Below are positions 31,348 through 40,685 of a stretch of 60,000 bases of DNA, piece after piece. Each line of letters starts with the position of its first letter. The first letter of the stretch is position 1. Below the pieces are notes generated by a model. That model did no database searches and was not told the DNA's origin. It saw nothing but the letters and a program-made list of their open reading frames with translations. The stretch comes from Isochrysis galbana (lineage: Eukaryota; Haptophyta; Isochrysidales; Isochrysidaceae), in contig CM030934.1 in NCBI GenBank assembly GCA_018136815.1, forward strand, positions 2,427,172-2,487,171, given 5' to 3'. The position numbers were made by a program, and so were the translations under genes.

Positions 31348-34300
31348 ATGGACCCTCCCCGCCGCCGTCCGCCCTCCTCCTCCTCCTCTCACGCGCCACA
31401 CAAGCCGAACCGCGCTGGCTACACCAAGCAGCCCTCTCTCTCTCTCTCTCTCTCTGCTCTCTCCTCTCTCTCCTCAGCAGAGGAGGAGGGGGAAGAGGAC
31501 GAAGAGGCCCACACGTTGCCGGCCCACCACGCCGTCCAGCAGGCCTCGCGCTCGCGATCGTCCCTCTCCTCCTCCTCCTCTTCCTCCTCACTAATCGAGG
31601 GGCAACGGCAGCAGAGGAGAAAAGCCTCGCGGCGGACTTCCGAGCCGTCAGTCGAGCGTGGGGAGGGCAGCGCGGGGGAGCAGCGCAGGTGGCGGCGGGC
31701 GCGCAGCGGCCACGTTCCGGGCGAGAGGCTGGTCAAGCCGGCCAAGCGGAGTGCTGCTGCTAGCAAGGGCAGGCGAAAGAGGCAGGTTGCTGCAAACTGC
31801 GGCCAGGAGGCTGCGCTGCACAGCGTCACGCTAGAGGTGGCAGGCGTGCCGCTCGTCGAAGAGGCGGGTAAGCGCCGGTGGCTGCTCTTACGCCCACTCT
31901 TGGAGATGTTCTGCCTCGTCCTTTTCCTGGCCGCGATCGCTGCCAAGTTCATGCTCTCAACAATGCCGCCGCAGTTGCCGCCGCCCACGCCGCCGCCGCC
32001 CACGCCGCCGCGGATGCCGCTGCCTACGCAGCACCCACCCGCGCCCCCACCGCCGCCCGCCTTCCACCTAACACTCCCCGACCCACGGCCCGAGCCCGAG
32101 GTGCTCGTCAGCTTGCTCAATGCGCGCTTTGCCACCGGGCATGCAACCAATGACATGCGCGAGGCTGGCATCATCGTCCACCAGTTTGGTGAGCAACTCG
32201 CACGAGCTAGCATGTGCCTGCCCCTATTGGATGCCTCGCCCCTGCCACGGTGCAGTAGCCGTGATACAGCCCACGTGCACCCCTGCTCGTGCCAGATCCC
32301 ACCACGTCCCGACCCCCTCCGGCAGATATGCACGTCGGCCGGCCCGGCCACTTGTTGGACGCGGAATGGACGCCATGCAGCCTTGACGAGTGGTGCGCCG
32401 ACTATGGCGACCGGCTCTCGGCCTCCCTCTTCAACAGGAGGCTGCCTTCCATCTTTGCGCTCGACCGGGCGGGCTTCGTGCTCGACCCCACGCAGGTGCG
32501 TGTCCCCTTCTTCCCGGCAGCGTGCGTCGCTGCTGGCCACCACACTCGGCTGAGCGGCCTGCGCTTGTACCGGACAAGCAGGTTTCGTTGCGCTGCGCCA
32601 CACCACATGACGGCGACTCGATGCACAAATTGTGCGACCCGCCGGGGGGTAACAACCCGCGCTGCTCACCTGGGTGCTTCACCCAGCACGGTGAGTGGGC
32701 GTGGACGTCCGCCGTGCCCGCAATGCGCACCCGCCGCCCTGGCATGCCCGTGCCTCACCTCACCGCACAACCCCCTCCCCCTCGTTCGCCCATCCCATCC
32801 CGGCCCGACCAGACCCAGAGGGCTGTCGCTCGGGCGGACGCGGCTCGCGCCAGCTGTGCTACGAGCCCGTGGAACTCAAGGACATGCTATTGGAGCACGA
32901 GCAATTTGTGCGCTTCGACCCGTACGACCCGTACGACGAGTGTGGGCAGGGCAATGGATGCAGGTCGGAATCGCCATGCCGGCTTTGCGCGCGGTGCTGC
33001 GGCTGCCGGCGCGCGCGCGCGCGGCCGCCTCATCTTCGGCGCCGCGCGCTAACGTCGCCTCAGGTACAACGAGCTTGTGCTCGACGCGCAGCGCTTTTCC
33101 CTCGCGCTCCCCGCGGTTGTGCAGGCTATCTTTTACCCGGCCGGAGGCAATCGCGCCCATGCCATCTCCGTCCACAAGCGCTTTGCTAGCGCCTTCCATC
33201 TATCCGAGCACCAGCTGCCCCTGCTCGAGCTCGACCTTTCGGGCGACCGGGGTGATGCGCCCTTCTACCTTGCGCCATCGCCCAGCGGGAAGCAGGTGCG
33301 CGCGCGCGACGGCATCGTCCACCGGAGATCGCGCCCACACGGCCACCATCCCTTACACCCCGCCTCGCGCAGATGCCCGTCGCCGCCGATGTGGCACCCT
33401 TCCACCTCTCGGCCGGCAAGTGCGACGCACTTATCCTCCACCCGTCGCACGAGCGCACCAAGGCGTGGCACATGTGGGGCGCCGGGACCGGCGAGGAGGG
33501 GTCGCGACCATGGGCGCGCGTCGGGGGCGGGGCGCATATGTGCTGGGGCTCGACTACTGAGCAAGCCAACTGGTTCTTCGGCCAGGTGAGACGTGCGCTA
33601 GGGCGAGGTGCCGAAGTCGGTTGGCGGCTCGCCCGCTACCGCGGTACCCGACTGCTCTCCCTTGGTCCCACCGTCCCTGCACTCGGCTCGCCCTTGCCCC
33701 CAATCGATCTGACTCGTCTTCCGTGGCCCCGCGCAGGTCGCCCAAGGCTCGGGCTGCTCGGCCAATTGGTTTGCCGGCGCGCCGGGCGACCTCGGAGACC
33801 CCACGGCCATACCTGAGTTTGGATCTTCCGGCGCGCCTGCACTGCTCGGCTTCGATTCCGACCTCCTTCGCGCTTGCCGTGCTCTGATGCACGACAGCTC
33901 GGGCGGCCCTCCCGGGCCAATCGGATCGGCTAGCTTCGACGCTGCAATCGCCCAGAGCTGCTTTGACGCACATCAGAATGTGCTGCGCGTCTCACAAGAG
34001 GTGGAGCCGAGGACGCTCTGCCAGACATTCGAGTGGACTGTGTGCGCCGCCCGGGGACTGTTGCCCGGTCAGACCGGACGTGCGATCCGCTTCGTTACCG
34101 CGCCGAGTGAAGTCGACACGCACGAGTGGATCCATCCAACCGACGGGTGCATCACAGGAGGTTGCGGTGTTAGGGAGAAAAACTTCGCCACGAGCGACAT
34201 GCACTTCGTGCAGGTGGGCCGCCGGCGCACCTTCCCTCCTGAGCGCGAGCAGCGCCACGGCACGCCCGCCACCGCTGTTCCGGAGGCTGTTTCCGCCGTC

Positions 34301-34615
34301 GCGGTGTGCGAGGAGAGCCAACCGTGCCACCCCGCGACCACGTGCCTTGTGTCGGAAGCTGCTCACGGCCATATCACTTGCGAAGGAACCGGGCTTCACA
34401 TCTCGCGCCAAGCTGGATTTCGTGCTCCCTCCATCCCCTTGCTGCAGATTTGCTTGCTCAAGCGTTTCTGCCGCAACAGTGACGAACTTTTCCGCCTCTC
34501 GTCGGTGTTGGCGCCACCTTCCGCAGCGCCGGACAGCACCGTGTTCGAGTGCGACTTCGACGACAAAGCATACTCTGACTTTTCCGCTTACTTGGTACAG
34601 ACATGGCATCACTAA
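31348..34615 (+). CDS. Membrane-anchored Cys-rich extracytoplasmic protein, algal family
   Basis: Seven exons: 31348-32188, 32326-32495, 32582-32690, 32813-32963, 33064-33295, 33373-33585, 33737-34615. The sum is 2595 nt, 864 residues; all introns are GT-AG, 77-151 bp, and every phase fits. The N-terminus is a long Ser/Arg/Glu-rich tail, then one membrane span near residues 178-200 (LLEMFCLVLFLAAIAAKFM), a Pro-rich stalk (PPTPPPPTPP), and a lumenal or extracellular region. Cys-rich blocks include LCDPPGGNNPRCSPGCF, then LKDMLLEHEQFVRFD and YNELVLDAQRF with LPAVVQAIFY. The order C-P-P-G-C, ML..(Q/H)E, YNE(L/V)V(L/V)DA, (L/I)EAIFY is one I recall from abundant uncharacterised haptophyte, diatom and dinoflagellate proteins. 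Function unknown. The start codon is uncertain because upstream sequence is low-complexity. Confidence 0.72.
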
Positions 34616-35055
34616 AGTCGCGTCCATGTCCAACGACGCTTATGATTGGCCGCGATGCGACGCAGCCGCACACTTTCGGGCAAAGTATTGGCACTGTCAT
34701 GGTGGAGCAGGCCCGTCGTTGTTCTGCAACGATCGGCTGAATCCTCGGAGTGCCACTCCATGACAACCCTTCAAGGGAGGGATGTCATGCTTGCGAAGTG
34801 GGCCAGGCCCGTTGAAAGGCTGTGCACTTTACGCCCGTTGAAAGGCTTTGCACTCGTTCTTGAGCGTATGTACACGTGCACTCTCTATGCGGATCGTGCA
34901 TCCGGTCAGCATCAGCTTAGCCTTTTGGCACCTTGAACGCTTCATCTTATTCATATTGCCTTTAGCACGGCTTAGGTCGCGCTCCGTCGAATTTGGGACG
35001 TACTCAATGTGAGCCATCTTCCATTCGTTCACAGTTTATGTATCTGTGTATAGTC
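34616..35055. other. Intergenic, possible LINE 5' scar
   Basis: No gene seen. CTTATGATTGGCCGCGATGC at 34639-34658 resembles the loop, right arm and start of the LINE 5' ends (compare 21939-21957), but the left arm is lost. CCCGTTGAAAGGCTxTGCAC occurs twice around 34808-34850 as a short tandem repeat. Confidence 0.4.
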
Positions 35056-35160
35056 AACTAAGTTAATACTTGGTTGCGATGGAGCGTGCCGACGCGTCTC
35101 TCCCCTTCTCTGGGCCCCCAGCCGCGGATGGCCCACCACCCCCCAAAAAACATTTGAAGA
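35056..35160 (+). mobile_element. LINE 5' end stub
   Basis: AACTAAGTTAATACTTGGTT (35056-35075) folds into an 8-bp stem with one G-T pair. GCG and an ATG at 35079 follow, opening MERADASLPFSGPPA, the same N-terminal theme as the other copies. It fades out after about 80 bases. Its 3' limit is set by loss of similarity. Confidence 0.68.
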
Positions 35161-35450
35161 TTCTGGGCTAACACTAACGCACCTACTACGGCACGATCCA
35201 GGTCGCAGGTCACGCTACCTCACTATCGACATCGCCCTTACTTCCCTTTCCTCCTCCTCGTTCGCTTCCCCCTTCATTCAATTTTCATCGGTTTCTGGGG
35301 TTCGGCCCAGGCGCCTAGGTGCACTACCATGGGCGCCCAGTTCAGAGTGCGTGGGGTCTGGGCAGGCCTTCTTGGTTCTTGGTCGGCTTTGGTTGCGGTT
35401 GCCTAGTGTGTCCCGGCTTCGTGTCCTGGTTTCGAGTAGCGGGGGTATGC

Positions 35451-35466
35451 TTGAGTCAGGTGTCAA
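35451..35466 (+). repeat. Target-site duplication, left
   Basis: TTGAGTCAGGTGTCAA, identical to 39912-39927. The two copies bracket the LINE at 35467-39911 and mark its insertion. Confidence 0.88.
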
Positions 35467-35779
35467 AAAAAAATATTCTTGAAGATGCCTACTACTTTGC
35501 TATCCTCCGCCCCGCGCCTTGGGGGCTGCCCCTGACATCGCCCTTGCCCCACCCTCTCTCCCCTTTCGCACCCCCCCTCGGTCCTTTTTGTTCGGTTTCG
35601 GGGGGTCGACCCATGTGCACTACTTTGGGTCTGGCGTCAGGGGGGGGGGGGGGGCGGGCCTTTCGGCTCGCCGTTGCTGTGAGGCGCTTTGGGTTGCGAC
35701 TCTTTGTGGGGGCCCAGCCTTGCGGCTTTCCCCTATGGGTGGGTCTTTAGGGAGTTTCTCCTCCCTTGTAGCCAGGGCG

Positions 35780-38700
35780 CTATCCCTGGTCGCTCGCATG
35801 TTCCTTGTTTTCTTGTACGAGGATGTGTTCGATCTCCAGTTTCTGCGTTGCTATCTTTAGGGTATGGCTTGGTGCTAGTGTGTCGTTGTCTATTACGTCG
35901 AATAGAGGGCGGAAGTCGCTGGTGTCTATCCGTTTTTTTGGTTGTCGGCCCATGTCTGCTTGGGCTCTTCTGGCCGCGTCAGTGGAGTTGCCGAAATGCG
36001 CTGCCTTTACTAGCGCGGTGTATCTCGTCAGTATTCTTTTTTTGATTTGTTTGCTATCAAATGTTATGTTGTCGAAGTGTACTCTGTAAAAATCTGTTAG
36101 AATGTATCTCCATGCTAGGATGTATAGTATTTCTCTAGAGTGTGGCGAGTGCGTGTTGGGGAGTATGAACAGTCTATCTACTGCTTGGTCGGTGGAAGTC
36201 GAAACGTGTTGAGTTGGATGGTATTCTGTCAGTTCGTGTATCATGTCGAATATGTCGTCTAGCGTCGGGCATGTCCCAAGGTGCGTAGATGATTCGTGTG
36301 ATTGTTTGCAGAGTCGGCACGTCGGGTCTCTTCCGGGGAATCTGTTATGTGTCCCTATTCTACGATGCGTGATGTGTTGGAAGTGCAAGTATGAGTCTCT
36401 CGCCGTCATCATTGGGGAGGTGTATATGCGTGCCAAGTGCTTCCACGTGTTCTCATCGACCGGGAGTCTGTCCTTCCATCGTTGGGGCCCGTTCTGGGTT
36501 TGTGTTCTGGCGTCGAGTTTCTGGAGGGCTTTCGTTAGGTGCTTCACTTCCGTTTTGTCTAGTGGTGTGTTTCCGTCTAGTGTGTACTCTTCCGGCAGGG
36601 GAAATTCCAGTATCCTGTTTCCTTTGTATCCCTCCCCCCACTTGGCGGGGGGGTACACGTCTAGGTCGGATGGTGTGCCTCGCAGCCGTTCTCCCATTAT
36701 GGGCGTGCCCAAATACGACAGTTCTACTTCAAACCATGCTCCTTTGTGGTGCATGTAGTATTCTCCATTTTTGTCTATGCGGATTTCTGGTGGGGGCTCT
36801 ATTTGTTCTTCCGCGAGGGTCGCGACGTTACTGGGCTGTCGCGCTGGGGGCGGCGGGCTGAAAGTCGAGCATGCCGTCTTCCGTGACGGGGTACGTTTCG
36901 ATCTCATTGTGTTGATAGCTACGTTGAGCTCCTTTATTTTGTCGAGTTTATTTGGATTTGGTCTTTCATCGGCCAGCTGGATGCTTAGCAGGGCTAGCTG
37001 CGTTACGAGAGGTGTTGTCGGCGAGGGCTCCTCCTCGTTTTTCGTCAGCCATAGCAGGTATGACGCGACCGCCTTTTTTGCCTTGTGCCATGCCTCTCCA
37101 ACCAGGTGGTCCGGCGTGTCGGCGTTGATGTTTGCCTTCCATATGTGGTTGATGGTGGCTCTGATGCGTTTGTCGTCGAGAAGGTCGAGATTTATGCGTA
37201 CGTCGTATTTGCGGTCCGCGTTGTGCCCTATCAGGTCGAACGTCCCTAGAAGCGGGAGGTGGTCTGAAGAGCCTTTTCCCGTGAAGAGTGTGGGGTGTGG
37301 GCCGATCTTTTGCCATGCTATGATGGACCTTGTGCTTGGGGTGTATATGCGGTCTATCCTGGTGTGTATGGTGTTAGAGAGTCTGGTGAAGCCCCCTCCC
37401 CTCCGGTCGTTGACTAGCGCGTGGGCGTCCATAAAGCCAAGTGTTCTCATGGCGTCGCGGAGGTCGGTTCCTCCGGTGTTGCCGTAGGGGGTGCCACCTT
37501 GTCGTGTTTTCGTGTCGGTCGTTACGTCTTCGACGCAGTTGAAATCGCCCCCGATCAGTGTGTTGATATCACTCCCTAAGCTAGATTGCGCTAGAGATTT
37601 TATTTGTTCTATTCTTGTTGCGGGGTTCGCGCTTAGGTATATAGAGATCACTTCAATTATGCTATCGTCTATCCTACATTGGACCTTGAGACATCTACTC
37701 TCCCATATCTCTTCCGCCGTGTCCGGCAAAAGTTCTACTCTCGGGGAGGTGTCGCGTACCGCGATTCCTACCCCGCTCGCCGGGTCAGCTAGGGAGGCTG
37801 GCGCGTGCACCATATGCCAGCCTAGCGCTTTGGCGGTCATGCATGTTCTACCGTGTGTTCCATCCGCGTACGCATGGAGCTCTTGAAGAAGAATTATGTC
37901 GATCTTGGCTTTCCGCGCTTGCGCTAGGACCGAGCTGAGGGCTCCGTTCTTGATACCGTTAATGTTGAAGGAGGCAATGGAGATCGGTCCTTCACCTGGG
38001 TAACCAAGGGACGCGTCGAACGTTAGTGAGTAGCGAATGGCGCCATTAGGGGTGAGTGGGATCGGCGTTCCGGCGTACTTGTGGAGGTATAGGCAGCCCG
38101 GGCCTAGGATGCAAACGCCCCCTTTGGGGCGCTTGGCTGGCGGTAAGATGTCGGTACGTGGGAACGCGCAGGGTACAAGGCATACGCCGTCGGCCCATGC
38201 CTTCTCGTAGTTATGGGAGCGGTTGCACCGCTTCCCTTTGATGTTCATCGGGCATTTGCCCTGTGGGAATCGTGTGCACGCGCCAAGCGCGTCCGGATTG
38301 ATGGTGTCGTGGAGAGTCTTCTTGGGGGGCGCCAATTGACGCTGTTGGACGCGGAGAAGGCGGGCTTCGCGTTCTTCTTCGCAGGTGCAGATGCGGAGTG
38401 GCGGTTGAAAGGCTTGTGCGTATCCCTTGAAGTATCCTTTGCATCCTTTCGGTCCCGCGTGAAGGTTGAGGTCTTTGATATCGCCGCCCAGTTCCTTGCA
38501 ATTGCGCACCGCGTAGTCGAGAGGGTATGGTTGGCCGTTTACATTGAGGAGGATTTTGCGCGGAAAGTCGAAAGACGCAAACGAGCCGGTCTTGGGCGCC
38601 ACGTATAGGTGGTAGACTTCCTTCTTGCCCTGGGTAACGATAATGCCCTCGCTCGTGACGACCTTCGTGCGTTCCTGGTTGCCCTGTAGAAAGTGGAAGC

Positions 38701-39886
38701 CTTGATTGCCGACGGCTTTCGCCAACGAGTTGATGGTGATCACGTCCCTCATGTCGAACCGGTAGTTACGTACCACCAGGTGCGCGGAGACGTCTTTAAA
38801 TGCCACCGCCAGGGCCTTTGATGATGCTTGGGGTAGCTCCTTAACTTTGTCGTCGAGCGTCAGGTATTTGATGGTGATTTGGGTGTTGATCCCGATCATT
38901 GCGAAGGTGGTGGCGTACTTGAAGGTGGCGCGAAATTGATTCGCGCAGTCGGCCGTCACGAGGATTTCCCACGGTCCTGAGGCGCTTTTTGAGATGAAAT
39001 CCGGCTCGAGGTCCACGCCCTCTAGGCGGTTGAGGTGTGCCACTATGGCGCTGAGGGCTGCCTCGTCCTTGACCTTGATGTCCCTTTCCGTTGGCACGAA
39101 GGTGATAGTGATTTGCGACATTGGGTCGAAGTCGAGTGGCTCCATCTCTTGCTCGATGTCTTGGATGTCTGTCATCTGGAGACCAGGGATGGCGGAGTGG
39201 GGGTTAGTCAGGGGTTTGAGGGTCTCAGGGGCCTGGGGAGAGTCCCATGTCCCTCGCTCGTGGCCTGGCGCGGGAGCGTCAGGGTCGTAGTGCTCTCCAC
39301 CGTTCTTGTGGTGTAGGCTTGCGTCTCTCCTGGTGTATGTGTGTGTGTGAGTTGGGCTTCGGGACTGCTCTGGGCTTGCCTCGGCTGCCCCCGTCGTCGC
39401 CCGTGGTGATGGAGGGATTGTGAGTTGGGTCCTAGGGCCCTTTCCGTGGACTCTTTCGAGAGTTGTCTGCCATTTCGTTCCCCTGGTGTAGCTTGTGCTA
39501 CACCAGCTTGTCTGTTCCCCCCTTGGGGTTGGTGAGATGTCTGGCCAGGTCTGTGCCTCGTGCTGTCGCACGAGGTCAGTGCCGCGGCTTTGTAGGGGCC
39601 CAGCCTTGCGGCTTTCCCTATGGGATGCGGCTCTGAGCCGGCTTGTCACAGCTGTCTGGAGGCCTTGAGTGGTTGGAGGGAGTTGAGGGCTGTGGTGGCC
39701 ATGCTGGGCATGGTGTCCTTGCTGGTGTATGGCTGTCAAGGGACGGCCCGGGTTGCGTCTCACGCGCACCTTGGTCGGTGGGGCGCCCTCTCGTGGGCGC
39801 TTCGGGTGCGAGGCGTCGAGCATGGCCCGATCGTCCGTCGCGGCGGGGGGGGCGGCAGGAGGGGAGGGGAGCGGCGCGCGCTCCAT
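35780..39886 (-). CDS. LINE ORF: CCCH fingers, AP-type endonuclease, C-terminal zinc knuckle, no RT
   Basis: 1368 codons, one frame. Residues 1-250 are Pro/Arg/Thr-rich with an early SHPKRPREG basic patch. Residues about 290-520 hold globular sequence. CCCH-like fingers lie near 540-610 (CTRFPQGKCP, GKRCNRSH, GPGCLYLH). Residues about 630-885 form an exonuclease-endonuclease-phosphatase domain with all key motifs: SFNINGI, LLQELHA, IGGDFNC, SDHLPLLG; this nicks target DNA in non-LTR retrotransposons. After a linker the sequence jumps to the region that follows the RT in related elements: WKHLARIYTSP, HRRIGTHNRF and the knuckle CRLCKQSHESSTHLGTC near residue 1190, then LAWRYILTDFY. None of the RT blocks (GPDGIP, QGxPLSP, xxDD) is present. 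Presumed nuclear, non-autonomous. Confidence 0.88.
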   Translation of the reverse strand: MERAPLPSPPAAPPAATDDRAMLDASHPKRPREGAPPTKVRVRRNPGRPLTAIHQQGHHAQHGHHSPQLPPTTQGLQTAVTSRLRAASHRESRKAGPLQSRGTDLVRQHEAQTWPDISPTPRGEQTSWCSTSYTRGTKWQTTLERVHGKGPRTQLTIPPSPRATTGAAEASPEQSRSPTHTHTYTRRDASLHHKNGGEHYDPDAPAPGHERGTWDSPQAPETLKPLTNPHSAIPGLQMTDIQDIEQEMEPLDFDPMSQITITFVPTERDIKVKDEAALSAIVAHLNRLEGVDLEPDFISKSASGPWEILVTADCANQFRATFKYATTFAMIGINTQITIKYLTLDDKVKELPQASSKALAVAFKDVSAHLVVRNYRFDMRDVITINSLAKAVGNQGFHFLQGNQERTKVVTSEGIIVTQGKKEVYHLYVAPKTGSFASFDFPRKILLNVNGQPYPLDYAVRNCKELGGDIKDLNLHAGPKGCKGYFKGYAQAFQPPLRICTCEEEREARLLRVQQRQLAPPKKTLHDTINPDALGACTRFPQGKCPMNIKGKRCNRSHNYEKAWADGVCLVPCAFPRTDILPPAKRPKGGVCILGPGCLYLHKYAGTPIPLTPNGAIRYSLTFDASLGYPGEGPISIASFNINGIKNGALSSVLAQARKAKIDIILLQELHAYADGTHGRTCMTAKALGWHMVHAPASLADPASGVGIAVRDTSPRVELLPDTAEEIWESRCLKVQCRIDDSIIEVISIYLSANPATRIEQIKSLAQSSLGSDINTLIGGDFNCVEDVTTDTKTRQGGTPYGNTGGTDLRDAMRTLGFMDAHALVNDRRGGGFTRLSNTIHTRIDRIYTPSTRSIIAWQKIGPHPTLFTGKGSSDHLPLLGTFDLIGHNADRKYDVRINLDLLDDKRIRATINHIWKANINADTPDHLVGEAWHKAKKAVASYLLWLTKNEEEPSPTTPLVTQLALLSIQLADERPNPNKLDKIKELNVAINTMRSKRTPSRKTACSTFSPPPPARQPSNVATLAEEQIEPPPEIRIDKNGEYYMHHKGAWFEVELSYLGTPIMGERLRGTPSDLDVYPPAKWGEGYKGNRILEFPLPEEYTLDGNTPLDKTEVKHLTKALQKLDARTQTQNGPQRWKDRLPVDENTWKHLARIYTSPMMTARDSYLHFQHITHRRIGTHNRFPGRDPTCRLCKQSHESSTHLGTCPTLDDIFDMIHELTEYHPTQHVSTSTDQAVDRLFILPNTHSPHSREILYILAWRYILTDFYRVHFDNITFDSKQIKKRILTRYTALVKAAHFGNSTDAARRAQADMGRQPKKRIDTSDFRPLFDVIDNDTLAPSHTLKIATQKLEIEHILVQENKEHASDQG

Positions 39887-39890
39887 GACC

Positions 39891-39908
39891 CTATCGGTTT
39901 AACGATAG
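39891..39908 (-). promoter_or_regulatory. 5' stem-loop of the RT-less LINE
   Basis: CTATCGTTAAACCGATAG on the minus strand: a 6-bp stem immediately upstream of GGTC-ATGGAGCG. Position relative to the start and the pairing are kept in other copies although the bases differ (see 52500, 40377, 31030). It may act in the RNA (translation, RNP binding) or in 5' junction formation; the role is inferred. Confidence 0.7.
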
Positions 39909-39911
39909 TTG

Positions 39912-39927
39912 TTGAGTCAGGTGTCAA
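39912..39927 (+). repeat. Target-site duplication, right
   Basis: TTGAGTCAGGTGTCAA, second copy of 35451-35466, next to the 5' end of the LINE. Confidence 0.88.
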
Positions 39928-40342
39928 GAATGTGGGCCCCCCACTCCCCAAGAAGATGAAATCTGAGGTCCATGCATTTTTCAGCCCCTGGGCACGCCCC
40001 CTCCCCATTATCCATTATAAGTATAAAAGTATAGGAGCACCCACACACTTTCACTATGATTAAAGTCCAAACATTTTTTCCCTTGCGCCTCTCGCAAGAG
40101 GGGGCGATGGCGGGGCGGGCCCCCGCTAGATGCTCTCCTCGAGTCGCCGCGCTGAGCTCGCCCGCAGCCAGAGGAAGCCGATCTTCTCATGTGCATGCGG
40201 AGCCATCTCACCAGACCCGGTCTAGGTAGAGCACAAGGGGAGTTGCCGCAAGCAAGGCGGGTAGTGCGAGGGAGAGGAAGGGGAATGGGCGTGGCTGCAG
40301 AAGCGAACCTCAGTGCCACGCGCGAGGCGAGAATATTAAAAG

Positions 40343-40377
40343 GTTTTTTTTTCATGACCCTATCGGTCTAACGATAG
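40343..40377 (-). mobile_element. Minimal LINE 5' stub
   Basis: On the minus strand CTATCGTTAGACCGATAG (40377-40360) is followed by GGTC, ATG and then a run of A, after which similarity ends. It differs by one base from the stem-loop at 39908-39891, about 450 bp away. Only about 27 bases of the element are present before the A run. 39928-40342 and 40378-40685 contain no recognised gene. Confidence 0.62.
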
Positions 40378-40685
40378 TTGAATGCCACAACAACGTACTA
40401 CTACTATATTCTTTACCAATCTGAAGCACTGCTGCTTTCTTTGCACGTATGTTCATTGTTTGGGCTCTTCAAACGCACACAATCCCGTTGCTACTACTCC
40501 ACCGCAAATCGCTTCCTTTTCATAGTGGTTGCCGTACAGAACCTAAAGACGTTGCACCACCCTTGACTGCCTTGCGTGTGGCGAGGAGTAGGAGTAGCCA
40601 AATGGACGGAAAAAGCCTGAATGACTGAAAGAAAACATGTGCAAATCTGAATAGTTGCCTGGCATGCGGGCTTCCAGGCACTAGC

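Larger units (their letters stand above)
35467..39911 (-). mobile_element. Complete LINE insertion lacking reverse transcriptase
   Basis: 4445 bp on the minus strand, flanked by perfect 16-bp duplications. The 5' end carries the stem-loop CTATCG..CGATAG (39908-39891), then GGTC and the ATG at 39886. The single ORF ends at 35780. A 3' untranslated region of about 310 bases ends in a homopolymer that is T-rich on the sense strand, next to the duplication. Both ends and the frame are intact, so the loss of the RT domain predates or accompanied insertion rather than reflecting decay in place. Confidence 0.88.

Noticed and set aside
34217-34446. A further intron in the last exon of the Cys-rich protein gene (donor after MHFVQ, acceptor before ICLLK)
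   Set aside because: Splice-like signals exist and it would stay in frame, but the stretch is open and plausible as coding. Left unspliced, with this uncertainty.
35519-39886. Plus-strand frames of 100-240 codons across the LINE
   Set aside because: Antisense of the 1368-codon ORF, without motifs.
39891-39908. Stem-loops near 39.9 kb and elsewhere as bacterial-type terminators
   Set aside because: No T-run follows in a consistent direction, the DNA is eukaryotic, and the hairpins sit at fixed distance before an ATG.
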